A stretch of DNA of 64,000 bases from Reichenbachiella versicolor (GCF_003171675.1 NZ_QFZQ01000008.1:1-64000); one strand, 5' to 3'. Positions 27,003 to 36,206 are shown, counted from the stretch's first letter. Notes: generated by a model from the sequence alone, not told the origin. Program-made: numbers and translations.

Positions 27003-28556
27003 ATGTTCATCACAATTCAAAAACTTAAGAAATACTCAGCTTATGCTATGTGCAGTTTAGCTTTATTAACTGCTTGTAGTCCTAAAAAAGCTGAAGTCGC
27101 TTTGGACGAAGAGACTAAACCTGTCTACGAACCAAACTGGGAATCTATAAAAGCTAACTACAAAGACCCTGAATGGTTCAATAAACAGAAATTTGGGATA
27201 TTTATTCATTGGGGAGCGTATACTGTACCCGCTTTTGGGTCAGAATGGTATCCAAGATTAATGTATATGGATACGGCTACCTTTACTGCTCAGCTTGATC
27301 ACCAACAGGATGGCCCTCATAAAGTTCATAGTCACCACAAAGAGAACTGGGGAGACCCAAAAGAGTTTGGATACAAGGATTTTATACCAATGTTCAAAGC
27401 TGAAAAGTGGGATCCTGAAGCTTGGATAGACCTTTTCCAAAAAGCTGGAGCTAAATACGTTATTCCTGTAGCAGACCACCATGATGGTTTTGCGATGTAT
27501 AAGTCGAATACGACAAGATGGAACTCATTTGATATGGGTCCCAAACGTGACGTCCTTGGAGAACTGTTTAAAGCTGGACGTGAGAAAGGTATGATCATGG
27601 GTACGTCATCACACTTTGCCTTCAACTGGTCATTTTATAATAAAAAGGATCACTTCGATACCGTTGATCCAGAATATGCAGATTTGTACAGTTCCAAAGG
27701 AAAGGATCTTTTGGAGCCAGTTTCTCAGAAATTTTTGGACAGATGGTGGGAAAGAACGATTGACGTTATTGACAACTATCAGCCAGATATTTTTTGGTTA
27801 GATTTTTACGTAGATATTCCTGATTTCGAGTCGGTAAGACCAAGATTGGCTGCTTACTATTACAATAAAGGAATTGAATGGAACAAAGAAGTTGTACTAC
27901 AGGACAAGAACTTTAGCCATGAAGCTTTTCCAGAGGGAACAGTAATCTATGATCTTGAAAGAGGGAAATTACCTGGTATTCGTAAGCTTCCTTGGCAAAC
28001 AGATACTTCTATTGGTAAGAATTCTTGGAGTTACGTAACTAATTGGAAGTCTAAAACAGCAAACTCTCTTATCGATGACTTAATAGATATCGTGAGTAAA
28101 AATGGCAACCTTCTTCTAAATGTAGGTCCAAAAGCTGATGGTACTATTCCTGAGGATCAAGAGGAGATTTTATTACAAATCGGATCATGGTTGGATACGA
28201 ACGGTGAAGCTATCTATGATACGAAGTATTGGAATATTTTTGGTGAAGGGCCTACTGAAGTGAAGAAAGGTCACCACTCTGAAGGTGGTAATAAAGGTAT
28301 GACTGCAGAAGATATAAGATTCACTACCAAAGAAAACACACTTTACGCTATAGCTATGGATTGGCCAGAAAATAGCAAAATGGTTATTAAGTCATTGGCT
28401 AAGGGATCAGAATACGAACTTAAGGAAATCAAAGACATAAAACTATTAGGTAGTGATGCTAAACTGAGCTGGGAAATAACAGAAGCCGGTCTTGAAATTC
28501 AATTACCAGCAGAGAAAATTGGAGACTTTGCTCACTCAGTAGCTATCTCCATGTAA
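27003..28556 (+). CDS. Alpha-L-fucosidase, GH29, lipoprotein
   Basis: Removes terminal alpha-L-fucose from glycans such as fucoidan or host-type oligosaccharides. The 517-residue product has a lipoprotein signal peptide with Cys25 (LLTAC), so it is envelope-anchored. GH29 marks are FGIFIHWGAYTVPAFGSEWY (about 64-83), YVIPVADHHDGFAMY (about 152-166), and the nucleophile in PDIFWLDFYVD (Asp267). NGNLLLNVGPKADGTIP (about 365-381) is another GH29 block. A C-terminal beta-sandwich (about 440-517) completes the fold. It is monocistronic with a strong terminator; no SusC/SusD pair is nearby. Confidence 0.95.
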   Translation: MFITIQKLKKYSAYAMCSLALLTACSPKKAEVALDEETKPVYEPNWESIKANYKDPEWFNKQKFGIFIHWGAYTVPAFGSEWYPRLMYMDTATFTAQLDHQQDGPHKVHSHHKENWGDPKEFGYKDFIPMFKAEKWDPEAWIDLFQKAGAKYVIPVADHHDGFAMYKSNTTRWNSFDMGPKRDVLGELFKAGREKGMIMGTSSHFAFNWSFYNKKDHFDTVDPEYADLYSSKGKDLLEPVSQKFLDRWWERTIDVIDNYQPDIFWLDFYVDIPDFESVRPRLAAYYYNKGIEWNKEVVLQDKNFSHEAFPEGTVIYDLERGKLPGIRKLPWQTDTSIGKNSWSYVTNWKSKTANSLIDDLIDIVSKNGNLLLNVGPKADGTIPEDQEEILLQIGSWLDTNGEAIYDTKYWNIFGEGPTEVKKGHHSEGGNKGMTAEDIRFTTKENTLYAIAMDWPENSKMVIKSLAKGSEYELKEIKDIKLLGSDAKLSWEITEAGLEIQLPAEKIGDFAHSVAISM

Positions 28557-28581
28557 AAACAATATTGTAATTCATTTAACA

Positions 28582-28615
28582 AAGACCAGATGCATATAGT
28601 GTCTGGTCTTTTTTT
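28582..28615 (+). terminator. Terminator of the fucosidase gene
   Basis: A perfect 9-base-pair stem (28582-28590 with 28602-28610), an 11-base loop and a run of seven T, 26 bases after the stop. Confidence 0.92.
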
Positions 28616-28703
28616 GATGTTAACCTTTTCCCTTCTCGGATTTGAACAAAATATCAATAGAAGATCTTAAGCTAAATATCTATCGTCACGTAATATTTTA
28701 AAA

Positions 28704-28733
28704 TAAAAAACCCAGCACTTTTCAGTACTGGGC
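28704..28733 (-). terminator. Terminator of the desaturase gene
   Basis: On the minus strand a 9-base-pair stem with one wobble (28724-28732 with 28711-28719), a GAAA loop and at least six T, about 26 bases after the desaturase stop. Confidence 0.9.
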
Positions 28734-28758
28734 TAAACAAATTTTAACTAGAAAACTG

Positions 28759-29532
28759 CTATGCAGCTTTTTTAAGACCTTCTCTTTTAACAGAGACTTC
28801 TAGTCTCTTAATATGAATCATTCCTAATTTGTCAAGGACCCACATGATTACATAAGTAGGATCTATTTCGTGCCATCTTACACCTCCGAAATTAGCTCTG
28901 TTACCATGCTTATGGTGATTATTATGGTAGCTTTCTCCCATCATGAGGAAATCTACTGGCAGCATATTTTTACTAGTATCTCCAACTTTATAGTTCACAT
29001 ATCCATATATATGTGCAAACCAATTAATGATTGCGCCATGAATAGGGGCCATTAAGAAAGCTATTGGAAGAGCCAACCATTGCCACCAAGCTGTAGCATA
29101 TGTATAGAAAAACCATGTGTAGAATACTCCCCAACCTATTCTTGAAACCCAAGACCTAGCGAACTTATCAAACCAATGCCACTCAGGAACATCTTTTGTA
29201 AACCTTTCTTCAATCCCTTCAACTTCTTTGTTGGTGATAGAAGAGTATATAGTCTTAGTTCTCCACATCATAGAAAATAAAGATTTATCATATTTAGGAG
29301 AATGGACATCTTTTTCAGTGTCAGCATATGCGTGGTGCATTCTGTGCATGATACCATAACCGTATGCGCTTAGGTAATTTGAACCTTGAAATATCCAAGT
29401 TCCTATAAAACAGATTTTTTCACCAAATTTCGACATAGTGAAAGACTGATGAGCAGCATAGCGATGAAGGAAAAAAGTCTGGAAGAACAGACCCACGTAC
29501 CACAAAACCAGCATTAATATTAATATTTCCAT
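28759..29532 (-). CDS. Delta-9-type fatty acyl desaturase
   Basis: Membrane di-iron desaturase that introduces a double bond into acyl chains for membrane fluidity. All three histidine boxes are present: HRYAAH, HRMHHAYAD, and the C-terminal YHNNHHKHGNRANFG with a glycine-containing tail. I start at ATG 29532 (257 residues), where the first helix (EILILMLVLWYVGLFFQ) begins; the longer frame to 29643 adds 37 residues unlike the family and would overlap the uvrA promoter. The donor of electrons is not encoded here. Divergent from uvrA. Confidence 0.93.
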   Translation of the reverse strand: MEILILMLVLWYVGLFFQTFFLHRYAAHQSFTMSKFGEKICFIGTWIFQGSNYLSAYGYGIMHRMHHAYADTEKDVHSPKYDKSLFSMMWRTKTIYSSITNKEVEGIEERFTKDVPEWHWFDKFARSWVSRIGWGVFYTWFFYTYATAWWQWLALPIAFLMAPIHGAIINWFAHIYGYVNYKVGDTSKNMLPVDFLMMGESYHNNHHKHGNRANFGGVRWHEIDPTYVIMWVLDKLGMIHIKRLEVSVKREGLKKAA

Positions 29533-29643
29533 GTTTTTTAATTGTTGCCTAACCCTAAGACAAGTAGTGTAGAATATTGTGACAATTGTGGGCAAAAAAA
29601 TTTCAATTAGTTCTGAACTGACCTCTTTTGGATCACGTATCAA

Positions 29644-29651
29644 TATCTTTG
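29644..29651 (+). promoter_or_regulatory. Candidate -7 box of uvrA
   Basis: TATCTTTG followed by C is a full match to the Bacteroidota TAnnTTTG box, 22 bases before the uvrA ATG. A -33 element at usual spacing is not clear. Confidence 0.55.
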
Positions 29652-29673
29652 CGCTTTAAAAAAACATTGCAGA

Positions 29674-32490
29674 ATGGCGAAAGCTCCAGATTCAACTGAT
29701 GTTACCAACATCGACCAATTAGATCCCAAAGAGTATATTATTGTCAAAGGCGCAAGAGTCAATAATCTTAAGGACTTGAGTGTCGCTATTCCAAGAAACA
29801 AATTAGTAGTGATTACAGGTCTGTCAGGCTCTGGCAAATCTTCATTGGCGTTTGATACATTATTTGCAGAAGGACAGAGAAAGTATGTAGAAAGCCTTTC
29901 ATCCTATGCTCGGCAGTTCTTAGGTAGGATGGAAAAACCAGAGGTCGATTATATCAAAGGAATTTCTCCTGCTGTAGCCATTGAGCAAAAAGTCAATACC
30001 AGAAACCCACGTTCTACCGTAGGTACGACTACTGAGATATACGACTATATGAAGTTGCTTTTCGCAAGAGTAGGAAAGACAATTTCTCCAATCTCTGGAA
30101 AGGAGGTTAAAAAAGACTCCGTGACGTCAGTCGTTAATGCAATCAATACTCAAGAAAACGGCACAAAATTGATGATAGCAGCCCCTCTGGTACTTCATGA
30201 CGGTAGAGGAGTAGAAGAAGAAATTAATATTCTCCTGAGTAAAGGTTTTACCAGAGTTTTAATTGAGGAAGAAGTGCAGTATTTGGAGGATTTAGATGCT
30301 CAAAAACTAACTTTTGACCAGATCGAAATCCTTATCGATAGAGTCGCAGTAAATGATGAGGATGAAGATACAATCTTTAGGATAGGAGATTCAGTACAAA
30401 CTGCTTTTTTTGAAGGTGATGGAAATTGTCATGTTCACTATCGAGGAGGAGACGTTGTAAAATATTCAGATAAATTCGAACTAGATGGGGTAGAGTTTGA
30501 AGAACCATCTGTCAATTTATTTAGCTTCAATAATCCATATGGTGCTTGTCGTAGGTGTGAAGGTTTTGGAAAAGTATTAGGGATTGATCCAGATCTAGTA
30601 ATCGCAGATCGCAACCTATCTGTTTTTGAAAATGCTATTGTGCCGTGGAGAAGTGAGAACATGAGGAAATGGATCCAGCCGCTAATTGATATGGCATTGG
30701 ATATAGATTTTCCAATTCATCGTCCGATAAAAGATCTTACCGAAGAACAGTATGATTTACTATGGAATGGCCATAAGCACTTTGAAGGAATTAACGCTTA
30801 TTTCAAGTTTATAGAAAGCCAACTTCATAAGATACAATACAGAGTTATGCTCTCTAGATATCGGGGAAAAACAACATGCCCAGATTGTAAAGGAACTCGG
30901 TTAAGAAAAGACGCAAACTATGTCAAAATCAATGACAAGTCCATAACTGACATTGTTTTAATGCCCATTAATAAAGCTATTGCGTTTTTTGATGAGCTTC
31001 AGTTATCAGATTTTGATAAAAAAGTAGCCGATCGACTTCTTAAGGAAATAAAAAACCGACTTCGGTATATGCAAGAAGTAGGTCTTGGTTATTTAACATT
31101 AAATCGATTGACCTCAACACTCTCTGGAGGAGAGTATCAGCGTATAAAACTTGCAACATCGTTGGGAAGTGCTCTCGTAGGGTCTATGTATATATTAGAT
31201 GAACCAAGTATTGGTTTACACCCAAGAGATACCGCTAGATTGGGAAATGTTCTCAACACTCTAAGAAATGTTGGCAATACTGTCATAGTAGTAGAACACG
31301 AGGAAGAGGTTATGAGGCGTGCAGACCAGATAATTGATATTGGGCCAGCAGCTGGAATGCATGGAGGAAACTTAGTTTTTCAGGGTGACTGGGACAAAAT
31401 ACTAAAAGAAAAGGATTCCATTACTGCTAGATTTCTGAACGGAAAAGAATTCATACCTATTCCCGAAAATAGACGCCAATGGTCAAAGTCGATTAAAATT
31501 TTAGGTGCACGAGAAAATAATCTTAAAAGAATTGATGTAGAAATCCCTCTGGGAGTTTTAACCAGTGTCACTGGTGTTAGTGGATCTGGTAAGTCAACAC
31601 TGATAAGAAAAATATTCTATCCAGCACTAGGAAAGATGCATGGAGTCACTGGTGAAGAAACTGGAAAATTTAGTGAGTTAGACGGTGATTATAAAATAAT
31701 AGATAGGTTGGAGATGATTGATCAAAACCCTCTGGGTAGAAGTTCAAGATCTAATCCCGTTACCTATGTCAAAGCTTATGATCCTATTAGATCCTTATTT
31801 GCGGATCAAGTTATGGCTAAGCAACGAGGTTTAAAGCCAGCTCATTTCTCGTTTAATGTTGAAGGTGGCCGCTGTGAAACTTGTCAAGGAGAAGGAGAAG
31901 TTAAAATTGAAATGCAATTTATGGCTGATCTCCACTTGACTTGTGATGAATGTAAAGGAAAGCGGTTTAAAGAAGAAATACTTGAGGTTACCTATAAAGA
32001 CAAGAGTATTAGCGATGTTTTGGAAATGACAATTGAAGAGAGTTTAGAGTTCTTTTCAGACCAAAAATCAATCGTCAATAAGCTCAAACCACTGGATGAT
32101 GTAGGCCTTGGTTACGTTCAATTAGGTCAAAGTTCCAATTCCTTGTCAGGTGGGGAAGCTCAGCGAGTTAAACTTGCTTCTTTTCTGGGAAGAGGAGCAG
32201 TAGCTCAGAGAGAGCATATTCTTTTCATCTTCGATGAACCTACTACGGGTCTCCATTTTAAGGATATTGAAAAGTTACTAGCTTCAATAAATGCCTTAGT
32301 ATATCAAGGAAACACTGTAGTTATTATTGAACATAACATGGAAATCATTAAATCGTCCGACTGGATTATTGACCTTGGGCCTGATGGTGGTGATCAAGGC
32401 GGTAAACTGTGTTTTGCAGGATTACCAGAAGATATGGTTAAGCTAAATGATAATCACACTGCTAGATTTTTGAAAGAGAAGCTGTCTTGA
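29674..32490 (+). CDS. uvrA: Excinuclease ABC subunit A
   Basis: DNA-damage recognition ATPase of nucleotide excision repair. The 938-residue product has two ABC ATPase modules: Walker A GLSGSGKSS (about 49-57) with signature LSGGEYQR (about 484-491), and Walker A GVSGSGKST (about 637-645) with signature LSGGEAQR. Both zinc modules are visible: CxxC pairs near 291-294 (CRRCEG) and CPDCKG near 408, and the GGRCETCQGEGEVKIEMQF block with CDECKG further on. No LexA-type operator is recognised. Monocistronic; uvrB is not in the window. Confidence 0.97.
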   Translation: MAKAPDSTDVTNIDQLDPKEYIIVKGARVNNLKDLSVAIPRNKLVVITGLSGSGKSSLAFDTLFAEGQRKYVESLSSYARQFLGRMEKPEVDYIKGISPAVAIEQKVNTRNPRSTVGTTTEIYDYMKLLFARVGKTISPISGKEVKKDSVTSVVNAINTQENGTKLMIAAPLVLHDGRGVEEEINILLSKGFTRVLIEEEVQYLEDLDAQKLTFDQIEILIDRVAVNDEDEDTIFRIGDSVQTAFFEGDGNCHVHYRGGDVVKYSDKFELDGVEFEEPSVNLFSFNNPYGACRRCEGFGKVLGIDPDLVIADRNLSVFENAIVPWRSENMRKWIQPLIDMALDIDFPIHRPIKDLTEEQYDLLWNGHKHFEGINAYFKFIESQLHKIQYRVMLSRYRGKTTCPDCKGTRLRKDANYVKINDKSITDIVLMPINKAIAFFDELQLSDFDKKVADRLLKEIKNRLRYMQEVGLGYLTLNRLTSTLSGGEYQRIKLATSLGSALVGSMYILDEPSIGLHPRDTARLGNVLNTLRNVGNTVIVVEHEEEVMRRADQIIDIGPAAGMHGGNLVFQGDWDKILKEKDSITARFLNGKEFIPIPENRRQWSKSIKILGARENNLKRIDVEIPLGVLTSVTGVSGSGKSTLIRKIFYPALGKMHGVTGEETGKFSELDGDYKIIDRLEMIDQNPLGRSSRSNPVTYVKAYDPIRSLFADQVMAKQRGLKPAHFSFNVEGGRCETCQGEGEVKIEMQFMADLHLTCDECKGKRFKEEILEVTYKDKSISDVLEMTIEESLEFFSDQKSIVNKLKPLDDVGLGYVQLGQSSNSLSGGEAQRVKLASFLGRGAVAQREHILFIFDEPTTGLHFKDIEKLLASINALVYQGNTVVIIEHNMEIIKSSDWIIDLGPDGGDQGGKLCFAGLPEDMVKLNDNHTARFLKEKLS

Positions 32491-32515
32491 TAAAACTGTA
32501 ATTGAGAGGAGCTTT

Positions 32516-33022
32516 TTAGATTTCTATCGAGTTTACAACGAGTTTACGAGCCAAGATAATTTCTAGCATACCGAAGGGTCTTTTTTCTTCACAGTTCTCA
32601 TCGAATGATCCTTCATTTGATTCTATGGGAAAAGTGTATAGAATATTACCGTCAGGAAGTGTTTGCACAGAAGGACTCATAAGTATATTATTTTCCTCTG
32701 AATATTGATATGCTTCAAATAGAGCTTTGGATTCCTTGTTGGCGAATGAAGAGGCTAAAGTGTCATAATATATTTTTAGGTCAGAAAACGAGATAGAATC
32801 AATGGCCTGATCATAGTTGCAAAATAATACAGCAAGTTCTTTTACCTGATTACCATATTTCAAACCAAGCTTTTCTCCAAAGATTAATATTTCTGTGGTA
32901 CTTACTTTTTTAATTTCTTGAGTCTTGATGATTTGATTGACATTTGTTTTTTCCTTGTCATAAAATGCTGAACAACTAGCTATAAATGTTGAAAGAAGCA
33001 CCCAACCGAAAAATCTAACCAT
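32516..33022 (-). CDS. Hypothetical lipoprotein, 168 residues
   Basis: No function recognised. A lipoprotein signal peptide with Cys17 (TFIASC) is followed by an acidic/basic, mostly helical region and a final segment FGMLEIILARKLVVNSIEI that looks like a packed helix or strand. Two further cysteines (about 68 and 148) could pair. It converges with uvrA with 25 bases between stops and has no visible terminator of its own. Confidence 0.75.
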   Translation of the reverse strand: MVRFFGWVLLSTFIASCSAFYDKEKTNVNQIIKTQEIKKVSTTEILIFGEKLGLKYGNQVKELAVLFCNYDQAIDSISFSDLKIYYDTLASSFANKESKALFEAYQYSEENNILMSPSVQTLPDGNILYTFPIESNEGSFDENCEEKRPFGMLEIILARKLVVNSIEI

Positions 33023-33186
33023 AGTCTGATTTTTTTTAAAAGTGTAAAGTTAGCACGTTACTAGGCATAATGCATATATTCCATGGACCTGATAAAATTA
33101 TGAATCCACCAATACTTTAAGGGCAGTTAGGAAATAATTTTCCAAATGCTTAACTTGTAGCGTTAAAAACTTAAATTATTTGAATA

Positions 33187-33516
33187 ATGAATATGATTAA
33201 CAGACTATTCGCAACAACACTTATTTTATCAGCATTCTTTTTTGCATCATGTGATTCGTCAGGTGATGATGGAGGGTCAGGAGAATGTAATTTCTCTGAA
33301 GTCGATCCTTTAGGCAAAGCATTGACTGAAGCTATTACTAATTACACAACAGAAGATACACCTACAAACTGTAACGCGTTGAAAGAGGCATTGTCTAAAT
33401 TCAATGCTGTAACAATACAGTCTGAAGGTTGTTCCGATGCAGAAAAGGCAACTATTGAAGGTTACAAAACGGCAGCTGCAGGAGTAACGCTTCCAGACGA
33501 ATGTCCGACAAAGTAA
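33187..33516 (+). CDS. Small cysteine-containing lipoprotein, 109 residues
   Basis: No family recognised. The signal peptide ends at the lipobox FFFASC (Cys22); a short Asp/Gly/Ser-rich linker (23-32) follows, then a compact domain with four cysteines (in GECNF, TNCNAL, EGCSD and DECPT), spaced as two likely disulfides, ending near the C-terminus. The small acidic helical domain with balanced cysteines suggests a stable envelope protein. It has its own strong terminator. An alternative start is the second Met two codons later. Confidence 0.8.
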   Translation: MNMINRLFATTLILSAFFFASCDSSGDDGGSGECNFSEVDPLGKALTEAITNYTTEDTPTNCNALKEALSKFNAVTIQSEGCSDAEKATIEGYKTAAAGVTLPDECPTK

Positions 33517-33534
33517 TTACTTTTTAAATATTTT

Positions 33535-33569
33535 AAAAACCCATCTCGATATATCGAGATGGGTTTTTT
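33535..33569. terminator. Bidirectional-looking terminator after the small lipoprotein
   Basis: A perfect palindrome centred on 33551/33552 gives a stem of at least 13 base pairs flanked by A5 and T6, 20 bases after the stop at 33516. Confidence 0.92.
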
Positions 33570-33620
33570 ATGTCAATCCTTCTGGGAAATTTCTTTCTGA
33601 ATATCTAATTTAATATAGCT

Positions 33621-34706
33621 ATGTTCAGTTGTGAGCCGGAAGAGATAAACCCAAATATTTTAGGAAGAGATTTTCCTGTTTTAGTGACTGGAGGTGCTGG
33701 TTTTATGGCGTCTTGGCTAGTTAAGTATCTACTAGAAGATGGTTATAAAGTTAGAATTACAGTTCGTCATATCAATAATGAAGATAGCTATAAACACCTT
33801 CAAAAAATAGCTGAAAGAAGTAAAGGTAGTTTAGAGGTATTCCAAGCAGATTTACTTGATCCTGAAGCTTTCAATGCTTGTATTACTGGGTGTAACATTG
33901 TTTTTCATACTGCTTCTCCGTATAAAGTTCATAACATTCGAAGTCCGCAAAAAGAACTAATAGATCCATCACTAGACGGCACAAGGAATGTAATAAGTGC
34001 AGTAAATAAGGCACACTCGGTGAAGAAGGTAGTTTTGACGAGTGCCATTTCTGCAATATATGGAGATGCAACTGACTGCATTGGAGTAAAAGATGAAACT
34101 TTTACCGAAAACTATTGGAACAAATCAAGCAACTTAAATTATCAACCACTTGGCTTTGCCAAAACAGTCGCAGAACGTGAAGCATGGAAGTTGCATGATG
34201 AACAGAATCGATGGAAATTAGTCGTATTAAACCCTTCACTATTCTTAGGACCCTCGCTTACCTTTAAAAGTAAGTCAGGTAGTTTTGATTTTATTCGAAA
34301 AATAGCCGACGGCACATATAAAAATGGAGTTCCAAATATAAAGGTTGGTCTAGTAGATGTAAGAGATGTCGCACAAGCCCATATTTTCGCAGCTCAAGAT
34401 GAATATGCTATAGGACGGTTTATGATTGTGAATGAGGTGAAGTCTATATTGGAAATTGCTAAAGTGTTAGATCAATATTTTGGAGAAAGTTTTAATTTTC
34501 CCAGAAAGCTTTTATCCACTAGAATGCTGTATTTCTTAGGTTTTGCACAAGGCTATTCTAGAAGGTTCGTTGTAAACAATGTCGACAAAGACCTAAAATT
34601 TGACAATACCAAGAGTCGTCATGAGTTGGGTGTCTATTATAAACCCGTCAATGAAGCTATTATCGAAATGCTCAAATACATCTTGGAAAATAATATGCTC
34701 AAGTAG
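33621..34706 (+). CDS. Extended SDR (dihydroflavonol reductase-like) lacking the catalytic Tyr
   Basis: A 361-residue NAD(P)-binding protein of the extended short-chain dehydrogenase family, closest in pattern to dihydroflavonol/cinnamoyl-CoA reductase-like enzymes. The cofactor motif TGGAGFMASWL (23-33), the VFHTASP segment (94-100), VVLTSAISAIYG (137-148) and KTVAEREAW (181-189) are clear. In the usual Y-x-x-x-K motif, Lys181 is present but the Tyr position is Leu177 (LGFAK). That is unusual and may mean a shifted or lost oxidoreductase activity; a nearby Tyr174 could substitute. It is a single gene between the small lipoprotein and the convergent DinB gene. Confidence 0.85.
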   Translation: MFSCEPEEINPNILGRDFPVLVTGGAGFMASWLVKYLLEDGYKVRITVRHINNEDSYKHLQKIAERSKGSLEVFQADLLDPEAFNACITGCNIVFHTASPYKVHNIRSPQKELIDPSLDGTRNVISAVNKAHSVKKVVLTSAISAIYGDATDCIGVKDETFTENYWNKSSNLNYQPLGFAKTVAEREAWKLHDEQNRWKLVVLNPSLFLGPSLTFKSKSGSFDFIRKIADGTYKNGVPNIKVGLVDVRDVAQAHIFAAQDEYAIGRFMIVNEVKSILEIAKVLDQYFGESFNFPRKLLSTRMLYFLGFAQGYSRRFVVNNVDKDLKFDNTKSRHELGVYYKPVNEAIIEMLKYILENNMLK

Positions 34707-34707
34707 C

Positions 34708-35154
34708 TTATTTTTCAATTAATCTTCTATGGTAACTAATTTGCCCTAAGTGATAGTTGAGGTGGGCAATTAGATGAAATAAAAAGTATTCATTAGTCAT
34801 AGGTTTCCCGAATACTTCTATTGGATAAATATCTTCCCCTAATTTCTCATCGTATTGATCGAAGCCAAGTTTAATCGCATCTTTAGTAAACTCAACCTCT
34901 TGAATTAACAATTCCCTATGAATATCTCTAGAACCAAACTCTTGCTCTCTATCCCTAATGTAACCACTTTGACCTATTATAGCTCCAACGAAATGTTGTA
35001 AATTACCACAAAGGTGTAGACACAAATTTCCAGCAGAGTTGTTTACTTGGTTCTCAACGATCCATAAGTTTTTTTCGTCTTTATAAGATTTTATTTCCTC
35101 GATAAGACGATCTAGATCTCTGAGATAGAGAGCTTTTAAGTTGGCTTTGTTCAT
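34708..35154 (-). CDS. DinB-family protein
   Basis: A 148-residue four-helix-bundle protein of the DinB/YfiT-like superfamily (metal-binding, often thiol-dependent transferases or of unknown role). Histidines sit at the positions expected for the metal site: LCLHLCGNLQHF (about 45-56) and FHLIAHLNYHLGQISYHRR near the C-terminus. No catalytic prediction is safe. It follows folE by one base on the same strand and is probably cotranscribed. Confidence 0.82.
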   Translation of the reverse strand: MNKANLKALYLRDLDRLIEEIKSYKDEKNLWIVENQVNNSAGNLCLHLCGNLQHFVGAIIGQSGYIRDREQEFGSRDIHRELLIQEVEFTKDAIKLGFDQYDEKLGEDIYPIEVFGKPMTNEYFLFHLIAHLNYHLGQISYHRRLIEK

Positions 35155-35155
35155 A

Positions 35156-35836
35156 TTAAGTGGGAGCGTTAATATAATTTAAGAATTCCTTCCTAGAGGT
35201 TTCTTCCTTAAATTTCCCACTAAAATGTGAAGTTCCCGTTCTGCTATTGGTATCATTTACTCCGCGTGAAGCTACACACATATGTACGGCATCTATTACT
35301 ACCGCCACATCGTCAGTATCTAAAATTTGTTTTAGCTCATTAGCAATTTGAACAGTTAATCTTTCCTGAACTTGAGGCCTTTTAGCGTAATACTGAACAA
35401 TACGGTTTATTTTAGAAAGACCTATCACCTTACCGCTAGAAATATAAGCTACATGTGCTTTTCCATAGATTGGAACAAAATGATGCTCACAATTGGAATA
35501 AAAAGTAATGTTCTTTTCTACCAACATTTGATCGTAGTCGTATTTATTATCAAATAACTTGACCACGGGTTTATTTGCAGGGTTTAACCCACTAAAAACT
35601 TCTTTAACATACATCTTGGCGACTCTATGAGGCGTACCGCTAAGACTATCATCTGATAAGTCAAGACCCAATATCTGCATGATTTCTCTAAAATGCTTTG
35701 AGATCAATTCCATTTTAAGGTCGTCATCCATTTCAAAAGCATCAGCCCTTAAAGGTGTGTCAAAAGAGGATCCTATATGATCCATATCCTCCATTATTTC
35801 ATACGGGATACTCGACGTAGTTTCTTTCTGTTTCAT
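35156..35836 (-). CDS. folE: GTP cyclohydrolase I
   Basis: Converts GTP to 7,8-dihydroneopterin triphosphate, the entry step for folate and other pterins. Zinc and active-site motifs are complete: NCEHHFVPIYGKAHVAY (about 115-131), the KINRIVQYYAKRPQVQERLT block (about 142-161) and CVASRGVND (about 187-195). The 226-residue length includes an N-terminal extension. The first ATG at 35836 makes a 38-base overlap with the upstream gene; starting at the internal ATG 35794 would remove it, and I cannot decide between them. The cluster with the 6-pyruvoyl-tetrahydropterin synthase-type gene fits a shared pterin product. Confidence 0.94.
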   Translation of the reverse strand: MKQKETTSSIPYEIMEDMDHIGSSFDTPLRADAFEMDDDLKMELISKHFREIMQILGLDLSDDSLSGTPHRVAKMYVKEVFSGLNPANKPVVKLFDNKYDYDQMLVEKNITFYSNCEHHFVPIYGKAHVAYISSGKVIGLSKINRIVQYYAKRPQVQERLTVQIANELKQILDTDDVAVVIDAVHMCVASRGVNDTNSRTGTSHFSGKFKEETSRKEFLNYINAPT

Positions 35837-36206
35837 ACAACTTGATTTTCAGTTCAATTTCACTTTGTATCTCAGCTCTTAATAAGTTGTAGATGACTAC
35901 GGCTATATTTTCAGCTGTTGGGTTGAGTTCTTTGAATTCTTCAGTATCTAAATTTAGGTTTTTGTGGTCAAATCGATCAAGAATTTTTTCTTTAATCAAA
36001 TCACTAAGAACCTTTAGGTCAAATACATATCCAGTATCAGGATCTATATCTCCTATTAAACATACCTCCAGATTATAGTTGTGGCCATGATAGTATGCAT
36101 TGTTACATTTACCAAAAACTTCTTCATTCTTTTGATCTGACCAGTCTGGATTGTGCAGACGGTGAGCAGCATTGAAGTGCTCTAGCCGATAAACTGCTGT
36201 TTTCAA
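35799..36206 (-). CDS. 6-carboxytetrahydropterin/6-pyruvoyltetrahydropterin synthase family
   Basis: A QueD/PTPS-family protein acting on 7,8-dihydroneopterin triphosphate, the FolE product. At 135 residues it is typical. The zinc ligands and catalytic cysteine are in FNAAHRLHNP (about 10-19) and FGKCNNAYYHGHNYNLEV (about 31-48), and the NPTAENIAVVIY motif near 100 supports the family. It may make 6-carboxytetrahydropterin for queuosine or another pterin; no queC/queE is nearby to settle this. It is the first gene of the pterin operon and divergent from cysH. Confidence 0.9.
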   Translation of the reverse strand: MKTAVYRLEHFNAAHRLHNPDWSDQKNEEVFGKCNNAYYHGHNYNLEVCLIGDIDPDTGYVFDLKVLSDLIKEKILDRFDHKNLNLDTEEFKELNPTAENIAVVIYNLLRAEIQSEIELKIKLYETERNYVEYPV

